Counted from the first letter of the stretch, positions 37,833-51,164 are shown. The stretch: 52,483 nt of DNA from Bacillus pseudomycoides (GCF_002582035.1 NZ_NUQE01000037.1:1-52483); one strand, 5' to 3'. Notes: a model not told the origin generated them from the sequence alone. A program made the numbers and translations.

Positions 37833-38043
37833 AATTCTTCCTCCTGCTACTTATTAGAAACATTTAATGACACCTATATATTACTTTATAGAAAAATATC
37901 ACACAAGGAAAAGTAATATTTAGATAGATTGAATGAATGCATAAATACAATTGCCTGTTAAATTTACGTGGTTATATAAAGTAAAACTTCCATCAGTAGG
38001 GGTTTTCTTCATCCCATACTGATAGAAAGTCCGCCCATAAAAT
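37833..38043. repeat. Intergenic region with a truncated bcr1-type repeat
   Basis: The region upstream of the lipoprotein gene is AT-rich without a gene. At 37975–38037 a truncated bcr1-type repeat is present: TATATAAAGTAAAACTTCC, then a CATCAG...CTGATAG inverted repeat and a CCGCCC remnant of the 3' part. Only about 60 bp remain of the 160-bp unit. Confidence 0.6.
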
Positions 38044-38090
38044 AAAAGGATCCAAAGCGAAATGTATTTTCACTTTGGATCCTTATTTCG
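38044..38090 (-). terminator. Terminator of the pur operon
   Basis: AAGGATCCAAAG pairs with CTTTGGATCCTT around an AT-rich loop with further pairing, followed on the minus strand by TTTTATTTT. It is the first strong terminator past purD (about 90 bases beyond the stop). Confidence 0.75.
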
Positions 38091-38178
38091 TCGTTTTAAG
38101 AAGTGCATGGCAAGAAACTCGCTCGATTATCAATATTATTGTTTAACAGAGCCAGTATTGAAAAGGAGAAGGCCCCCT

Positions 38179-39447
<1,269 letters not shown>

Positions 39448-39463
39448 TCATCCTCCATCATTC

Positions 39464-39508
39464 AAATAAAGTGAAACTTCTATCAGTGCCCACTAAAGCA
39501 GGATAAGT
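39464..39508. repeat. Shortened bcr1-type repeat between purH and purD
   Basis: AAATAAAGTGAAACTTC at one end and GCAGGATAAGTAC at the other match the two ends of the full repeat at 9595 (AAAGTGAAACTTC and GCGGGATAAATGC), with nearly all the interior missing. Confidence 0.6.
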
Positions 39509-39540
39509 ACAAAATAGGAGCTTCTCTGCTCCTATTTTGT
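39509..39540 (-). terminator. Intercistronic hairpin after purH
   Basis: ACAAAATAGGAGC and GCTCCTATTTTGT pair perfectly over 13 bases with a six-base loop. It begins a few bases after the purH stop. On the minus strand there is no long T run after it, so it may be a processing or partial termination site rather than a full terminator. Confidence 0.6.
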
Positions 39541-39547
39541 GTCTAAA

Positions 39548-41083
39548 TTAATGTTTGAAATGACGTACTCCAGTGAATACCATCGCGATGCCATACTCGT
39601 CCGCTTTTTTAATTGAATCTTCGTCACGAATAGATCCGCCTGGTTGAATGATTGCTGTAATGCCTGCTTTAGCCGCTTCTTCTACTGTATCGGGCATTGG
39701 GAAGAATGCATCAGATGCAAGTGCACTTCCTTGTGCTTTTTCACCTGCTTGTGTAATAGCAATTTTCGCTGATCCAACGCGGTTCATTTGTCCTGCACCA
39801 ACACCAATTGTCATATTATCTTTTGCTAGAACAATCGCATTAGACTTTACGTGTTTTACAACTTTCCAAGCTAATTTTAAATCATTCCATTCTTGTTCTG
39901 TTGGTTCGCGTTTTGTTGGAATTGTTACTGAACCTTCATCTAATGATAATGTATCTTCTTCTTGAACAAGTAAACCACCTTGTACTGAAGTTAGCTTTTT
40001 ACTTGCTGTTTCTGCTTTTGCGATATCTACTGTTAACAAACGTAAGTTTTTCTTACTTTGTAACACTTCTAAAGCTTCCTGTGAGAAAGAAGGAGCAATA
40101 ATGATTTCTAAGAAAATTTCATGTAGCTTTTCTGCAGTAGCTTTATCAATTTCACGGTTTGCTGCAATAATGCCGCCAAAAATTGATACTGGGTCAGCTT
40201 CGTAAGCGCGTGTATATGCTTCATGAATATCTGTACCCACACCAACGCCGCATGGATTCATATGTTTTACTGCTACCACTGCTGGTTCTGTAAATTCTTT
40301 CACGATGCTAAGCGCAGCATCTGCATCATTGATATTGTTATAAGATAGCTCTTTTCCATGTAATTGCTCTGCATAAGCAATAGAAGAAGCTGCTGCAAAT
40401 GGTGCCTTATAGAATGTTGCTTTTTGATGCGGGTTTTCGCCGTAACGTAAATCTTGCTTTTTCTCAAACGTAACAGTTAACGTTTCAGGGCTTTCTTCTC
40501 CTGTTTGTTCTGTTAAATAGTTTGAAATTAATGCATCATATGCCGCTGTATGACGGAATACTTTTGCTGCTAATTTGCGTTTTGTTTCTTTTGAAACTTC
40601 TCCGCCAGTCTTCAATTCTCCTAATACAACATCATAGTCTGTTGGATCAACAATAACTGTTACAAACTCATGGTTTTTCGCAGCAGATCGAATCATTGTT
40701 GGTCCGCCAATATCAATATTTTCGATCGCATCAATAAATGTCACATCTGGCTTTGCAATTGTTTCTTTAAATGGATATAAGTTTACAACAACAAAGTCAA
40801 TTGGCTGAATGCCAAGCTCATTCATTTGGGACATATGCGTTTCATTATCACGTACTGCAAGCAATCCGCCATGAATGTTTGGATGTAATGTTTTCACACG
40901 ACCATCCATAATTTCCGGAAAACCTGTTACTTCAGAAATTCCAATCACTTGTAAGCCGTTTTCTTCTAGCAATTTTTTTGTTCCGCCTGTTGAAATAACT
41001 TCAATACCTTGCTCAAGTAATCCTTTTACAAACTCTACAACCCCAGCTTTATTTGAAACACTTACTAATGCACGCTTTTTCAT
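39548..41083 (-). CDS. purH: AICAR transformylase / IMP cyclohydrolase
   Basis: A bifunctional enzyme (511 residues) for the last two steps to IMP. The N-terminal cyclohydrolase half starts [20 protein letters not shown] with the STGGTKKLL and [12 protein letters not shown] phosphate-binding loops. The transformylase half has [12 protein letters not shown] and [12 protein letters not shown] with the catalytic histidine. It starts at ATG 41083 with AGGGGTGAAGG upstream, 36 bases after purN. Confidence 0.96.
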   Translation of the reverse strand: MKKRALVSVSNKAGVVEFVKGLLEQGIEVISTGGTKKLLEENGLQVIGISEVTGFPEIMDGRVKTLHPNIHGGLLAVRDNETHMSQMNELGIQPIDFVVVNLYPFKETIAKPDVTFIDAIENIDIGGPTMIRSAAKNHEFVTVIVDPTDYDVVLGELKTGGEVSKETKRKLAAKVFRHTAAYDALISNYLTEQTGEESPETLTVTFEKKQDLRYGENPHQKATFYKAPFAAASSIAYAEQLHGKELSYNNINDADAALSIVKEFTEPAVVAVKHMNPCGVGVGTDIHEAYTRAYEADPVSIFGGIIAANREIDKATAEKLHEIFLEIIIAPSFSQEALEVLQSKKNLRLLTVDIAKAETASKKLTSVQGGLLVQEEDTLSLDEGSVTIPTKREPTEQEWNDLKLAWKVVKHVKSNAIVLAKDNMTIGVGAGQMNRVGSAKIAITQAGEKAQGSALASDAFFPMPDTVEEAAKAGITAIIQPGGSIRDEDSIKKADEYGIAMVFTGVRHFKH

Positions 41084-41119
41084 TTATCCTTCACCCCTAG
41101 TTGTATTAAAATGCTGCTC

Positions 41120-41698
41120 TTATGACTTTACTTCAGAATGTAATAAAGATTTCACCGTATCCACGTACAATCTATGTTCGACAAGTTGAATTTTCTTTTG
41201 TAAACTTTCTCGTGTATCATTTTCAGAAACTGTTACCGCTTCCTGCGCAATAATTGGACCTGTATCCATTCCTGCATCCACGTAATGGATTGTTACTCCT
41301 GTTACTTTCACACCAGCTTCAATCGCTTGTCCAACTGCATCTTTCCCTGGAAAACTTGGCAATAACGACGGATGAATGTTAACAATTCTTCCTCCATAAG
41401 CAGCTAGTAACGTTGGACCAATTAAACGCATATACCCTGCTAAAATAATCCAATCAATCTCGGATTCTTGCAATTTCTTTAATATTTCTTGTTCAAATGC
41501 TTCCTTTGATTCATAATCTTTCGCTGAAAAGGCAAAGCAAGGAACATGATGATCATTTGCACGCTGGACAACACGCGCACTAGGTTGATCACAAACAAGT
41601 AAACTAAGCTGTACATCTAATCTTCCATCTTCTACTGCATCCACAAGTGCTTGAAAGTTAGAACCACTTCCTGAAGCAAAAATTGCTACTCGGCTCAT
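41120..41698 (-). CDS. purN: Phosphoribosylglycinamide formyltransferase
   Basis: Transfers formyl from 10-formyl-tetrahydrofolate to GAR (step 3). The 192-residue protein has the full catalytic set N107, H109 and D145 within [17 protein letters not shown] and [10 protein letters not shown], and the GSGSNFQAL phosphate loop near the N-terminus. Its start overlaps the purM stop by four bases (ATGA), a sign of translational coupling. Confidence 0.96.
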   Translation of the reverse strand: MSRVAIFASGSGSNFQALVDAVEDGRLDVQLSLLVCDQPSARVVQRANDHHVPCFAFSAKDYESKEAFEQEILKKLQESEIDWIILAGYMRLIGPTLLAAYGGRIVNIHPSLLPSFPGKDAVGQAIEAGVKVTGVTIHYVDAGMDTGPIIAQEAVTVSENDTRESLQKKIQLVEHRLYVDTVKSLLHSEVKS

Positions 41699-42735
41699 GA
41701 TTGCACTCCTCCATCAAATGTAACACCTGAACCTTGTACAGTACGTCCGATAATATGAGCTGTTTCCCCTTGTTCTTCTAAAAGCTTAATAGCACCTTCT
41801 GCATCTTCTTCTTTGACCGCTACTACCATACCAATACCCATGTTAAAAATATTGAACATTTCTTCTCTATTTAATTGACCAACTTTTTGCAGTAAATCAA
41901 AGATTGGATGAACTGTCCAAGAACCAATTTCAATTTCTGCTCCAATACCGTCTGGCAACATACGTGGAATATTTTCAATAAATCCACCACCTGTAATGTG
42001 AGCCATACCGCTTACGTTATATTTCTTCAATAGTTCTAAAATAGGTTTGACATAAATTTTCGTTGGTTTTAATAGTTCCTCACCAAGTGGTAGTTCTAAA
42101 CGATCATAAATACGATCAAGTGAAAGCTTTCCATCTTCCAACAATACTTTACGTACAAGAGAGTAACCATTACTGTGAATTCCGCTAGAAGCAAGTCCGA
42201 TTAATACTTGATTTGCTTCAATGGATTGTCCCGTAACAATTTTCTTTTTATCAACAATACCAACTGTAAAACCAGCTAAGTCATATTCTTCTTCAGAATA
42301 CATACCTGGCATTTCAGCTGTTTCTCCGCCGATTAGTGAACAACCAGCCTGACGGCATCCTTCTGCAATTCCTTTGACGATGTTTTCAATTTTACTAGGT
42401 TCTGCTTTACCACAAGCAATATAATCTAGGAAAAAGAGCGGCTCTGCCCCTTGAACAACAATATCATTCACACACATTGCAACTGCATCGATGCCGATTG
42501 TGTCATGCTTGTCCATCATGAAAGCGAGCATTAATTTTGTTCCTACACCATCTGTTCCAGATACTAATACTGGCTCTTCTAATGCAAATTTTGAAAGATC
42601 AAACATTCCTCCAAAACCGCCTAAGCCACCTAGCACTTCTTTTCTCATCGTTGTTTGCACGTGTTTTTTCATGCGAGATACCGCTTCATATCCAGCTTCA
42701 ATATCTACTCCTGCTTGCTTATATGCATTCGCCAT
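41695..42735 (-). CDS. purM: Phosphoribosylformylglycinamidine cyclo-ligase (AIR synthetase)
   Basis: Closes the imidazole ring to give AIR (step 5). The 346-residue protein shares the ATP-binding fold of Pur[44 protein letters not shown] and [15 protein letters not shown]. The preceding gap to purF (136 bases) holds a hairpin. AGGTG lies about ten bases before the ATG at 42735. Confidence 0.96.
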   Translation of the reverse strand: MANAYKQAGVDIEAGYEAVSRMKKHVQTTMRKEVLGGLGGFGGMFDLSKFALEEPVLVSGTDGVGTKLMLAFMMDKHDTIGIDAVAMCVNDIVVQGAEPLFFLDYIACGKAEPSKIENIVKGIAEGCRQAGCSLIGGETAEMPGMYSEEEYDLAGFTVGIVDKKKIVTGQSIEANQVLIGLASSGIHSNGYSLVRKVLLEDGKLSLDRIYDRLELPLGEELLKPTKIYVKPILELLKKYNVSGMAHITGGGFIENIPRMLPDGIGAEIEIGSWTVHPIFDLLQKVGQLNREEMFNIFNMGIGMVVAVKEEDAEGAIKLLEEQGETAHIIGRTVQGSGVTFDGGVQS

Positions 42736-42815
42736 CGTTTCTATACACCTCGTCTTTTTATACTGAAAGAATTTCTCCCGTCTACCGAACAGTAAAACTA
42801 TAAAACTTCAAGAAA

Positions 42816-42850
42816 AGCAAGCTTCTACACAGCATCTGGTAGAAGCTGCT
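42816..42850 (-). terminator. Intercistronic hairpin between purF and purM
   Basis: AGCAAGCTTCTAC pairs with GTAGAAGCTGCT (one bulge) around a ten-base loop. No long T run follows on the minus strand. It may stabilise or process the operon transcript. Confidence 0.55.
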
Positions 42851-42871
42851 ATACTTTCTTATTGCTCTACT

Positions 42872-44287
42872 CTATTTCATACTTTCTAACAGCTCTTGTT
42901 CGTAATCATAAAGAGCCGTTGGATAATCCCCATTAAAGTAAGCCATACATAAACCACCATATTTCCCCTCATATGGGCGTCCAATTGCATCGATTAAACC
43001 CTCTTCACTTAAAAAGGTTAAAGAGTCTGCTCCAATGATTTGACGAATCTCTTCTATTGAATGATTTGCTGCGATTAATTCTTTTCTTGTTTGAATATCA
43101 ATTCCATAGAAGCACGGATACTTAAGCGGCGGCGAAGCAATTCTTACATGTACTTCTGTTGCCCCAGCTTCGCGAAGCATACGAACAATTCGCTTGCTTG
43201 TTGTACCACGCACAATAGAATCGTCGATCATAACAACACGTTTCCCTTCAACAACACCACGTACTGCTGAAAGCTTCATTTTTACACCTTGCTCACGTAA
43301 TTCTTGTGAAGGTTGAATAAAGGTACGTCCAACGTAACGATTCTTAATTAACCCTAATTCATAAGGAATGCCTGTCGCTTCCGCGTAGCCGATTGCGGCC
43401 GAAATACTGGAGTCCGGTACACCTGTTACAACATCTGCTTCAACTGGAGCTTCCTTTGCTAACAATTTCCCCATATTTTTACGTGCTGCATGAACGTTAA
43501 CGCCAGCAATGTTTGAATCAGGACGAGCAAAATAAATATACTCCATACTACAAATCGCATGCTCTACATCATTTGTATAGCGATCTGCGTGTATTCCCTC
43601 ATCATTAATAACAATGATTTCTCCAGGCTCTACATCACGAATGTATGTTGCACCAACAACATCAAATGCACATGTTTCAGATGCTACAACGTACGCATCT
43701 CCCATCTTTCCAATCGAAAGAGGTCGGAATCCATTTGGATCTAATGCAACAATCATTTCATTTCCCGTTAATAATAAATATGCAAAAGCACCTTTTACTT
43801 TGTTTAGTGCATCTTTTACACTTTCAATTAATGTACCTTTTGTATTACGTTTAATTAAATGAAGCAATACTTCGGTATCTGAACTTGTTTGAAAGATACT
43901 TCCTTCTGCTTCTAATTCACGACGAAGCATTTTGGCATTAATTAAATTCCCGTTATGAGCTAATGCCATACTATGGTCTGAGAAGCGAAATAACAGTGGT
44001 TGAACATTTGCAACTTCAGCACCGCCTGCTGTCGCATAACGAACATGCCCAATCGCCGATTTTCCGTTTAAGCCTTCTAACTCACCGCGTGAAAACACTT
44101 CTGATATTAAACCAAGACCTTTATGACCAATGATTTTCTCCCCATGATTTACAACAATGCCAGCGCCTTCTTGACCACGGTGCTGCAAGCTATGCAGTCC
44201 ATAATACGTAACTTGAGCTGCATTTTCATGCCCCCAAATTCCGAAAACGCCACATTCTTCATTTAGTCCCTTTATTTCATTAAGCAT
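42872..44287 (-). CDS. purF: Amidophosphoribosyltransferase
   Basis: Commits PRPP to purine synthesis by forming phosphoribosylamine from glutamine. The start is ATG 44287 (471 residues) with AAAGGAG seven bases upstream; the open frame to 44305 is longer but overlaps purL without a site. The first 11 residues ([11 protein letters not shown]) are the propeptide that is cleaved to expose the nucleophile Cys12 (CGVFGIWG). The Ntn glutaminase domain is followed by the PRPP motif [14 protein letters not shown]. Cysteines in the C-terminal half suit the [4Fe-4S] cluster seen in the B. subtilis enzyme. Its start lies inside the end of purL (16-base overlap). Confidence 0.96.
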   Translation of the reverse strand: MLNEIKGLNEECGVFGIWGHENAAQVTYYGLHSLQHRGQEGAGIVVNHGEKIIGHKGLGLISEVFSRGELEGLNGKSAIGHVRYATAGGAEVANVQPLLFRFSDHSMALAHNGNLINAKMLRRELEAEGSIFQTSSDTEVLLHLIKRNTKGTLIESVKDALNKVKGAFAYLLLTGNEMIVALDPNGFRPLSIGKMGDAYVVASETCAFDVVGATYIRDVEPGEIIVINDEGIHADRYTNDVEHAICSMEYIYFARPDSNIAGVNVHAARKNMGKLLAKEAPVEADVVTGVPDSSISAAIGYAEATGIPYELGLIKNRYVGRTFIQPSQELREQGVKMKLSAVRGVVEGKRVVMIDDSIVRGTTSKRIVRMLREAGATEVHVRIASPPLKYPCFYGIDIQTRKELIAANHSIEEIRQIIGADSLTFLSEEGLIDAIGRPYEGKYGGLCMAYFNGDYPTALYDYEQELLESMK

Positions 44288-46491
44288 GGAATAGCTCCTT
44301 TCCAAGCCTTTCTCATTTCATCAACATCTGCTGTAAGCAATACTTCGTTTTCTTCATTACGAATTGTTAGTTGATTTGCACTTGTAACTTCACCAACATA
44401 AAGTGCCTCCATCATATTCTCAAACGCTTCTTTTTGCTCACGTTTTACCGTAACAACGAAGCGAGATTGTGACTCTGCAAATAACATTGCTGTTGCTTCT
44501 CCAGCTAATTTCACATCTGCACCTAACCCGTTTGTACCCATTGCACTTTCTGCGAAAGCAACTGCTAATCCGCCTTCTGCAACGTCATGTGCTGATTGTA
44601 CAAGGCCTTTTTGAATAGCTGCTAGTAATTGTTTTTGACGTTTTTCTTCTACTTCTAAATCGATGCTTGGTGCCTGGCCGAAGATTTTACCATGTAACAT
44701 TTTTTGTAGCTCACTACCGCCAAACTCAGCTTTCGTTTCACCGATTACATAAACAAGATCGCCAGCTTGCTTAAACTCTTGCGTTGTTACATGCTTTACG
44801 TCATGTACAAGACCAACCATACCAACAGTTGGTGTTGGGTATACCGCTTCACCGCTGCGTTCGTTGTACATTGATACGTTTCCGCCAATAACAGGTGTAT
44901 TTAACTTGCGGCATGCTTCACTCATACCATCTACTGATTTCTCAATTTGCCAGAAGATTTCTGGCTTTTCTGGGTTACCGAAGTTTAAGCAATCTGTAAT
45001 TGCAAGCGGCTCACCACCAGAACATACAATATTACGAGCTGCTTCTGCCACAGCAATTTTCCCGCCCATTTCTGGATCTAAGTAAATGTAGCGAGAGTTA
45101 CAATCTGTTGTCATTGCTAATGCTTTCTTCGTTCCGCGTACACGAACAACCGCTGCATCAGATCCTGGTGTAACAACTGTGCTTGTGCGTACTTGGTAAT
45201 CGTATTGATCATATACCCACTCTTTACTTGCAATCGTTGGTTGTTGTAATAGAGATAATAATGTTTCTTTATGATTCTCTACTTTTGGTGTTTCCATCTT
45301 CATTTGTTGGAACTCTGCAAAATACGCAGCTTCTTTTGAAGGCTTATGATAAACAGGTGCTTCTTCTGCTAATGCATCAGCTGGCACTTCCGCAACCATT
45401 TCTCCTTTATGGAATAAACGAAGCATTTTATCTTCAGTTACTTTTCCCATTGTCACTGCCGCAAGACCGTATTTTTCAAATAACTCTACAATCTCTTGCT
45501 CTCTACCTTTTTTCACGACGATTAACATACGCTCTTGTGATTCAGAAAGCATCATTTCATATGGTGTCATACCTGTTTCACGTTGTGGTACATCATCTAA
45601 GTACATTTCAATACCCATACCTGCTTTACTTGCCATCTCTGCAGAAGATGATGTTAAACCTGCTGCTCCCATATCTTGAATACCGACAAGTGCATCAGAT
45701 TTAATAAGTTCTAAGCACGCTTCAATTAAAAGCTTCTCCATAAACGGGTCGCCTACTTGTACTGCTGGGCGCTTTGCATCCGAATCCTCAGATAGTTCTT
45801 CTGATGCGAACGTTGCACCGTGAATACCGTCACGACCTGTTGCTGCACCAACATACATTACTGTATTACCAGCACCGTGCGCTTGGCCTTTTTTAATATC
45901 TTCATGGTTAATTAAACCAACACACATTGCATTTACAAGTGGATTCCCTTCATAGCATGGATCAAACTGTACTTCTCCGCCTACAGTTGGAATTCCAATG
46001 CAGTTACCGTATCCTGCAATACCTGCTACAACTTCTTCAAATAAATATTTCACGCGCGGTGATTGTAGCTCACCGAAGCGAAGTGAATTTAGCATAGCAA
46101 TTGGACGTGCTCCCATAGAAAACACATCGCGTATAATACCGCCAACCCCTGTCGCTGCACCCTGGTACGGCTCAATTGCAGATGGATGGTTATGACTTTC
46201 CATTTTAAATACTACCGCTTGATTATCACCGATATCTACGATACCAGCACCTTCACCAGGACCTTGTAATACACGTTCACCAGTCGTTGGGAACTTACGA
46301 AGAACTGGCTTTGAGTTTTTATAACTACAATGTTCTGACCACATAACAGAGAATAGTCCTGTTTCTGTATAGTTTGGAAGACGACCTAAAATCTTTTCAA
46401 CCATGGCAAACTCTTCGTCTGTTAATCCCATTTCTGCATAAATGCGTTCTTCTTTAATTTGAGTTGGATTTGGCTCAAGCAGTAACGACAT
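44272..46491 (-). CDS. purL: FGAM synthase large subunit
   Basis: The 739-residue synthetase subunit of the three-part FGAM synthase (PurLQS), step 4. Two AIRS-like halves are visible: [39 protein letters not shown] and [19 protein letters not shown] in the first, with [20 protein letters not shown] and [11 protein letters not shown] in the second. Its start overlaps the end of purQ by 17 bases, and its stop overlaps the purF start region. Length is typical of the small bacterial form that needs PurQ and PurS. Confidence 0.96.
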   Translation of the reverse strand: MSLLLEPNPTQIKEERIYAEMGLTDEEFAMVEKILGRLPNYTETGLFSVMWSEHCSYKNSKPVLRKFPTTGERVLQGPGEGAGIVDIGDNQAVVFKMESHNHPSAIEPYQGAATGVGGIIRDVFSMGARPIAMLNSLRFGELQSPRVKYLFEEVVAGIAGYGNCIGIPTVGGEVQFDPCYEGNPLVNAMCVGLINHEDIKKGQAHGAGNTVMYVGAATGRDGIHGATFASEELSEDSDAKRPAVQVGDPFMEKLLIEACLELIKSDALVGIQDMGAAGLTSSSAEMASKAGMGIEMYLDDVPQRETGMTPYEMMLSESQERMLIVVKKGREQEIVELFEKYGLAAVTMGKVTEDKMLRLFHKGEMVAEVPADALAEEAPVYHKPSKEAAYFAEFQQMKMETPKVENHKETLLSLLQQPTIASKEWVYDQYDYQVRTSTVVTPGSDAAVVRVRGTKKALAMTTDCNSRYIYLDPEMGGKIAVAEAARNIVCSGGEPLAITDCLNFGNPEKPEIFWQIEKSVDGMSEACRKLNTPVIGGNVSMYNERSGEAVYPTPTVGMVGLVHDVKHVTTQEFKQAGDLVYVIGETKAEFGGSELQKMLHGKIFGQAPSIDLEVEEKRQKQLLAAIQKGLVQSAHDVAEGGLAVAFAESAMGTNGLGADVKLAGEATAMLFAESQSRFVVTVKREQKEAFENMMEALYVGEVTSANQLTIRNEENEVLLTADVDEMRKAWKGAIPCLMK

Positions 46492-47158
46492 ATGTTTCCC
46501 TCCAATGTTTCAAAATAGATTGAAATACTTTTAGACCATCTGCTCCTCCAAGCAATTCGTCAACAGCACGCTCTGGGTGCGGCATCATGCCAAGTACATT
46601 CCCTTGCTCATTTACAATCCCTGCAATATCTGAAACGCTTCCGTTTGGATTCTCCACATAACGGAACACAATTTGATTGTTTTCTTCTAACTGCTTTAAT
46701 GTTGCTTCATCACAATAGTAGTTTCCTTCACCATGAGCAATCGGAATATCGATAACTTCGTCTTTCTCATATTGCGATGTGAACATTGTTGTATTATTTT
46801 CAACACGAAGCTGAACAGTACGGCACATGAATTTTAAGTTTTTATTGCGAATTAATGCACCTGGTAGCAATCCAGACTCTACTAAAATTTGAAAACCGTT
46901 ACATACACCTAAAATTGGTTTTCCTGCTTCAGCTGCTTTTTGTACACCTTTCATTGCGTTTGCAAAGCGAGAAATAGCTCCGCAGCGGAGATAATCTCCG
47001 TAAGAGAAACCGCCTGGTAGTAAAATTCCATCGTACTCATCTAAGTTTTCTGTATCATGCCAAACGTAGTCTACATCTTGGCCAAGCTCATCTTTAATTG
47101 CATGAAACATATCTACATCACAGTTCGAACCTGGGAAAACGATTACGGCAAATTTCAC
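46475..47158 (-). CDS. purQ: FGAM synthase, glutaminase subunit
   Basis: Supplies ammonia to PurL by hydrolysing glutamine. The 227-residue class I amidotransferase has the nucleophile C86 in [12 protein letters not shown] and the pair H194 and E196 in MMPHPERAV. The FPGSNCDVD and [13 protein letters not shown] segments are family marks. It overlaps purS by four bases and purL by 17, so all three subunits are made from tightly coupled frames. Confidence 0.96.
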   Translation of the reverse strand: MKFAVIVFPGSNCDVDMFHAIKDELGQDVDYVWHDTENLDEYDGILLPGGFSYGDYLRCGAISRFANAMKGVQKAAEAGKPILGVCNGFQILVESGLLPGALIRNKNLKFMCRTVQLRVENNTTMFTSQYEKDEVIDIPIAHGEGNYYCDEATLKQLEENNQIVFRYVENPNGSVSDIAGIVNEQGNVLGMMPHPERAVDELLGGADGLKVFQSILKHWRETYVVTA

Positions 47159-47409
47159 TGCGCGACAACCTCCTCAACTTCATAGCGATAATCTTCAATC
47201 ACTACGTTCGTTAATAATTTCTCGCACATTTCTTTTACCATTGCATCAATATCTGTAACTGATTTATCAATTGTTAACTCCATATATTTACCGATACGAA
47301 CATCTTGTACTTCTGCAAATGAAAGACTATGAAGCGCCCCTTTTACCGCTGTTCCTTGTGGATCTAATACACTTTCTCTTAACGTGACATATACCTTTAC
47401 TTTATACAT
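47155..47409 (-). CDS. purS: FGAM synthase, small subunit
   Basis: The 84-residue PurS protein that bridges PurL and PurQ. The sequence [20 protein letters not shown], then the [14 protein letters not shown] and [19 protein letters not shown] strands are the standard ferredoxin-like fold. The start overlaps the purC stop by eight bases. Confidence 0.95.
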   Translation of the reverse strand: MYKVKVYVTLRESVLDPQGTAVKGALHSLSFAEVQDVRIGKYMELTIDKSVTDIDAMVKEMCEKLLTNVVIEDYRYEVEEVVAQ

Positions 47410-48121
47410 GTGAAGCTCCCCCTAATCGTTTTAAAAGTTCTTCATAAGCATCTGTTAAATTACCAAGATCGCGGCGGAATACATCTTTATCAAATTTTTC
47501 GTTGCTCGTTTCATCCCATAAACGGCATGTATCAGGTGAAATTTCATCCGCTAATAAAATTTCTCCATCTTCTGTTAATCCAAACTCTAACTTAAAATCT
47601 ATTAATCTTACACGACAACTTGCGAAATGCTCAATCAATACTTGATTGATCTGTAGAGCTTTTTCTCGTAATATGCTTACTTGCTCTGGCGTTGCAACGT
47701 TTAGCACACGAATATGATCTTCTGTTACAAGCGGATCTCCTAAATCATCATCTTTGTAGTAAAATTCCACAATCGGTGTTGTAAGTGCAGTTCCTTCTTC
47801 CATTCCTAATCGTTTTGAAAGACTGCCCGCAATCACATTTCTTGTAACAACCTCTAATGGAATAATGCTTACTTTTTTTACGATTTGTTCTGTTTCCGAT
47901 ACTTTCTCAACAAAGTGTGATTTAATTCCCACTTCTTGTAACTTTCTGAATAAAAGAGTTGTAATCTCATTGTTCAGACGACCTTTTCCAGAAATCGTCG
48001 CTTTCTTTTCCCCATTGAAAGCAGTAGCACTATCTTTGTACTCTACCCAAACCATATCTGCTGTTTCTGTACGATAAATTCTTTTTGCTTTTCCTTCATA
48101 CAGCAATTCTAGCTTTTGCAC
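47402..48121 (-). CDS. purC: SAICAR synthase
   Basis: Couples CAIR and aspartate to SAICAR with ATP (step 7 of the bacterial path). The start is a GTG at 48121 (239 residues, MQKLELLYEGKAKRIYRTE) with AGGGGG eight bases upstream; the open frame to 48178 reads through a hydrophobic, unlikely N-terminus. Key segments are ATAFNGEKK, the SLSKRLGMEEG loop and LIDFKLEFGLTEDG with the metal acid, and DEISPDTCRLWD. It follows purB after an 89-base gap that contains a hairpin. Confidence 0.95.
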   Translation of the reverse strand: MQKLELLYEGKAKRIYRTETADMVWVEYKDSATAFNGEKKATISGKGRLNNEITTLLFRKLQEVGIKSHFVEKVSETEQIVKKVSIIPLEVVTRNVIAGSLSKRLGMEEGTALTTPIVEFYYKDDDLGDPLVTEDHIRVLNVATPEQVSILREKALQINQVLIEHFASCRVRLIDFKLEFGLTEDGEILLADEISPDTCRLWDETSNEKFDKDVFRRDLGNLTDAYEELLKRLGGASHV

Positions 48122-48172
48122 TTCGCAAGCCCCCTGTAGTTTGAAAAATGTGAATAATATTTTTATAAAGAA

Positions 48173-48200
48173 TGGCACAGAATGACTCTATTCTGTGCCA
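48173..48200 (-). terminator. Intercistronic hairpin between purB and purC
   Basis: TGGCACAGAAT and ATTCTGTGCCA pair perfectly over 11 bases with a six-base loop. On the minus strand ATTCTTTATAAA follows, a weak terminator tail, so attenuation or processing within the operon is possible. Confidence 0.6.
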
Positions 48201-48210
48201 TATAAAATTA

Positions 48211-49512
48211 TCAGTTTAAGCCAAGACGTTCAAAAATTGTATCAACGTGTTGTAAGTGATGTTCATAGTTGAAACATTCATTGATTTCTTCTTGTGTTAA
48301 TTTGCTTGTAATACGCTCATCAGTTTCTACAAGCTCTTTAAATTGTACTTGTGTTTCCCAAGCTTCCATCGCTTTAGGTTGTACAATATCATAAGCTTCT
48401 TCACGTACCATACCTTTGTCGATTAGTGTAAGCATTACACGTTGAGAGTAAATTAAACCGTATGTTCGTGTCATATTGCGTTTCATGTTTTCTGGGAATA
48501 CCGTTAAGTTTTTCACGATATTACCAAAGCGATTTAACATGTAATTTAATGCAATCGTTGCATCTGGTAAAATAATACGTTCCGCAGATGAGTGTGAAAT
48601 ATCACGCTCATGCCATAATGGAACATTCTCGTAAGCAGTCATCATGTAACCACGGATAACACGAGCCAAACCAGTCATATTTTCAGACCCAATCGGATTA
48701 CGTTTATGTGGCATTGCAGACGAACCTTTTTGCCCTTTTGCAAAGGCCTCTTCTACTTCACGTGTTTCACTTTTTTGTAAACCGCGAATTTCGACTGCCA
48801 TTTTTTCGATAGATGTTGCAATTAGTGCAAGTGTTGACATGTAATGTGCATGACGATCACGTTGCAGCGTTTGTGTTGAAATCGGTGCTGCTTCTAATCC
48901 TAAATTTTCACAAACATATTTTTCTACAAATGGATCAATGTTCGCGTATGTACCAACCGCACCAGAAAGTTTACCAACGCGAACTGTATCAGCTGCTTGT
49001 TTAAAACGCTCTAGGTTACGTTTCATTTCTTCGTACCAAAGACCTAGCTTTAATCCGAACGTTGTTGGTTCTGCATGAACACCATGTGTTCTTCCCATCA
49101 TAATTGTGTATTTATGCTCTTTTGCTTTATTAGCTAAGATACTAATGAAGTTCTCTAAGTCTTTTAATAAAATTTCATTAGCTTGTTTTAAGATGAAAGA
49201 TAACGCTGTATCTACTACGTCTGTAGACGTTAAACCGTAATGTACCCATTTACGTTCTTCACCTAATGCTGGTGTTTCAGATACTGCACGAGTGAATGCT
49301 ACCACATCATGACGTGTTTCTTTTTCGATTTCATAAATACGGTCAATATCGAAAGATGCATTTTCACGAAGCTTTTTCACATCTTCTTTCGGAATATCTC
49401 CAAGTTCAGCCCAAGCTTCACAAGCTAAGATCTCAACTTCTAACCACGCTTTAAATTTGTTTTCTTCCGTCCAAATCGCACCCATCTCAGGGCGTGTATA
49501 ACGACTAATCAT
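48211..49512 (-). CDS. purB: Adenylosuccinate lyase
   Basis: Acts twice in the pathway, releasing fumarate from SAICAR and later from adenylosuccinate. The chosen start is ATG 49512 (433 residues, [20 protein letters not shown]) with GGAGGG about seven bases upstream; the frame to 49563 lies inside purK. The fumarase/aspartase signature [16 protein letters not shown] holds the flexible catalytic loop, and [14 protein letters not shown] carries the general acid histidine. The start overlaps the purK stop by four bases. Confidence 0.96.
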   Translation of the reverse strand: MISRYTRPEMGAIWTEENKFKAWLEVEILACEAWAELGDIPKEDVKKLRENASFDIDRIYEIEKETRHDVVAFTRAVSETPALGEERKWVHYGLTSTDVVDTALSFILKQANEILLKDLENFISILANKAKEHKYTIMMGRTHGVHAEPTTFGLKLGLWYEEMKRNLERFKQAADTVRVGKLSGAVGTYANIDPFVEKYVCENLGLEAAPISTQTLQRDRHAHYMSTLALIATSIEKMAVEIRGLQKSETREVEEAFAKGQKGSSAMPHKRNPIGSENMTGLARVIRGYMMTAYENVPLWHERDISHSSAERIILPDATIALNYMLNRFGNIVKNLTVFPENMKRNMTRTYGLIYSQRVMLTLIDKGMVREEAYDIVQPKAMEAWETQVQFKELVETDERITSKLTQEEINECFNYEHHLQHVDTIFERLGLN

Positions 49513-50660
49513 CTTTTTCCCTCCAACAGTTGTTCTTGATGGTCCCAAATATGCAATGCGCACGCTTTTTCTAAAGCAACATCAATCTTATCATTTAAAA
49601 TGTTAACGTGCCCCATTTTACGCTGCGGCTTTGCTTCTTCTTTACCATATAAATGCAAGTAACACCCGGTCAATCTATTCACTTGCTTTAGGACCCCTTC
49701 TATATGTTCGCCTAAAATGTTTACCATGACAACTGGTTTTAACAAAATTGTTTCTCCAAGAGGTAAATTACAGATTGCTCGGATATGCTGTCCGAATTGA
49801 CTCGTTTCACAGGCATCAATTGTATAGTGTCCAGAGTTGTGCGGCCTTGGTGCTAACTCATTAATATAAATGTCACCATTTGCTGTAGCAAACATCTCTA
49901 CTGCTAGTGTTCCCACTAACTTTAGTTCATCCGCTAATCTCTCTGCATATTGAATTCCTTTTTGTGATAATTCTTCTGCAATACGAGCTGGTACGATTGA
50001 TTCATGTAAAATGTTATTCACGTGAATGTTTTCGGCTACTGGAAATACCTTCGTTTCACCGTTTACACTACGTGTAACAATAACGGAAATTTCTTTTTCA
50101 AATGAAACCCACTTTTCTAAAATACATTCAGCCTGATTTACAAGTTCTGTAGCTCTCGCAACATCAGCTTCACTTCTTAATACAACTTGCCCTTTCCCAT
50201 CATATCCTCCTGTTGTTGTCTTCAACACACAAGGAAAGGAAAATTCAGCAACTGCTTCTAAAAGCTCTTCTTGCTTCTGAACGAGTCTGTACGGTGCTAC
50301 TGGTAAACCTGCTTTCACGATTGCATTTTTTTCTGTATAACGGTTTTGTGTTGTATATAATAACTGACTGCCCTGTGGTAAATAAGCATTCTTTTCAAGC
50401 CATTGTAAGCAGTTATAATCAATATTCTCAAATTCATATGTTACAACATCACTTATTTCTGCTAGGTGCTGAATCGCTTTCAAATCATCATACGGTGCTA
50501 CAATTTCAATGTCAGCAACTTGTGCACATGGTGAAGACTTTGCCGGATCTAATACTGCAATCTTATATCCCATTTCCTTTGCTGCAATCGCCATCATCCT
50601 GCCAAGTTGTCCCCCGCCAATAATACCAATCATTTGTCCAGGTAAAATCGTTTTTATCAC
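49509..50660 (-). CDS. purK: N5-carboxyaminoimidazole ribonucleotide synthase
   Basis: Carboxylates AIR with bicarbonate and ATP (step 6a). The 383-residue ATP-grasp protein opens [21 protein letters not shown] and has [16 protein letters not shown] (ATP loop) and [17 protein letters not shown] (active site). The start overlaps the purE stop by four bases (ATGA), so the two enzymes that handle the unstable N5-CAIR are translated together. Confidence 0.96.
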   Translation of the reverse strand: MIKTILPGQMIGIIGGGQLGRMMAIAAKEMGYKIAVLDPAKSSPCAQVADIEIVAPYDDLKAIQHLAEISDVVTYEFENIDYNCLQWLEKNAYLPQGSQLLYTTQNRYTEKNAIVKAGLPVAPYRLVQKQEELLEAVAEFSFPCVLKTTTGGYDGKGQVVLRSEADVARATELVNQAECILEKWVSFEKEISVIVTRSVNGETKVFPVAENIHVNNILHESIVPARIAEELSQKGIQYAERLADELKLVGTLAVEMFATANGDIYINELAPRPHNSGHYTIDACETSQFGQHIRAICNLPLGETILLKPVVMVNILGEHIEGVLKQVNRLTGCYLHLYGKEEAKPQRKMGHVNILNDKIDVALEKACALHIWDHQEQLLEGKR

Positions 50661-51142
50661 TGCAGTTCACTACCTTCTCGCACATTTTTTTCAATTGCTT
50701 CTCGTCTCAGTTCTAATGCATCATGTATATCATCATGAAACGCTCCTAGCATTTGCGTGGCAAGTAGGCCTGCATTTGTAGCTCCGGCTTTTCCAATCGC
50801 GACAGTCGCAACTGGAACACCTCCTGGCATTTGGACAATAGATAGTAATGAATCTAAACCATTTAACGCTTTCGATTGAACAGGAACACCGATGACAGGA
50901 ATATTCGTTTTTGCAGCAACCATTCCTGGTAAGTGAGCGGCCCCGCCTGCCCCAGCGATAATAACTTTTATTCCACGTTCACGAGCTGTTTCTGCATATT
51001 CAAACATATAATCTGGAGTCCGATGAGCGGATACGACTTTCTTCTCATACGGAATATTTAACTCTTCTAATATTTCACAAGCATATTTCATTGTTTCCCA
51101 GTCTGACGTGCTTCCCATAATGACTCCAACTAGTGGTTTCAT
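50657..51142 (-). CDS. purE: N5-carboxyaminoimidazole ribonucleotide mutase
   Basis: Moves the carboxylate of N5-CAIR to C4 (step 6b). The start is ATG 51142 (161 residues, [18 protein letters not shown]); the open frame to 51238 runs through the riboswitch terminator and is not coding. [18 protein letters not shown] and [14 protein letters not shown] hold the substrate-binding residues of the class I enzyme. GGGGGG and ATTC precede the start. It is the first gene of the twelve-gene pur operon and so is directly downstream of the riboswitch. Confidence 0.96.
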   Translation of the reverse strand: MKPLVGVIMGSTSDWETMKYACEILEELNIPYEKKVVSAHRTPDYMFEYAETARERGIKVIIAGAGGAAHLPGMVAAKTNIPVIGVPVQSKALNGLDSLLSIVQMPGGVPVATVAIGKAGATNAGLLATQMLGAFHDDIHDALELRREAIEKNVREGSELQ

Positions 51143-51164
51143 ATTAGAATCCCCCCGATTCAAA

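Noticed and set aside
38091-38178. Sequence TTTAACAGAGCCAGTA near the purD end resembling an IS end
   Set aside because: Only one end is visible, with no matching inverted repeat, target duplication or transposase fragment.
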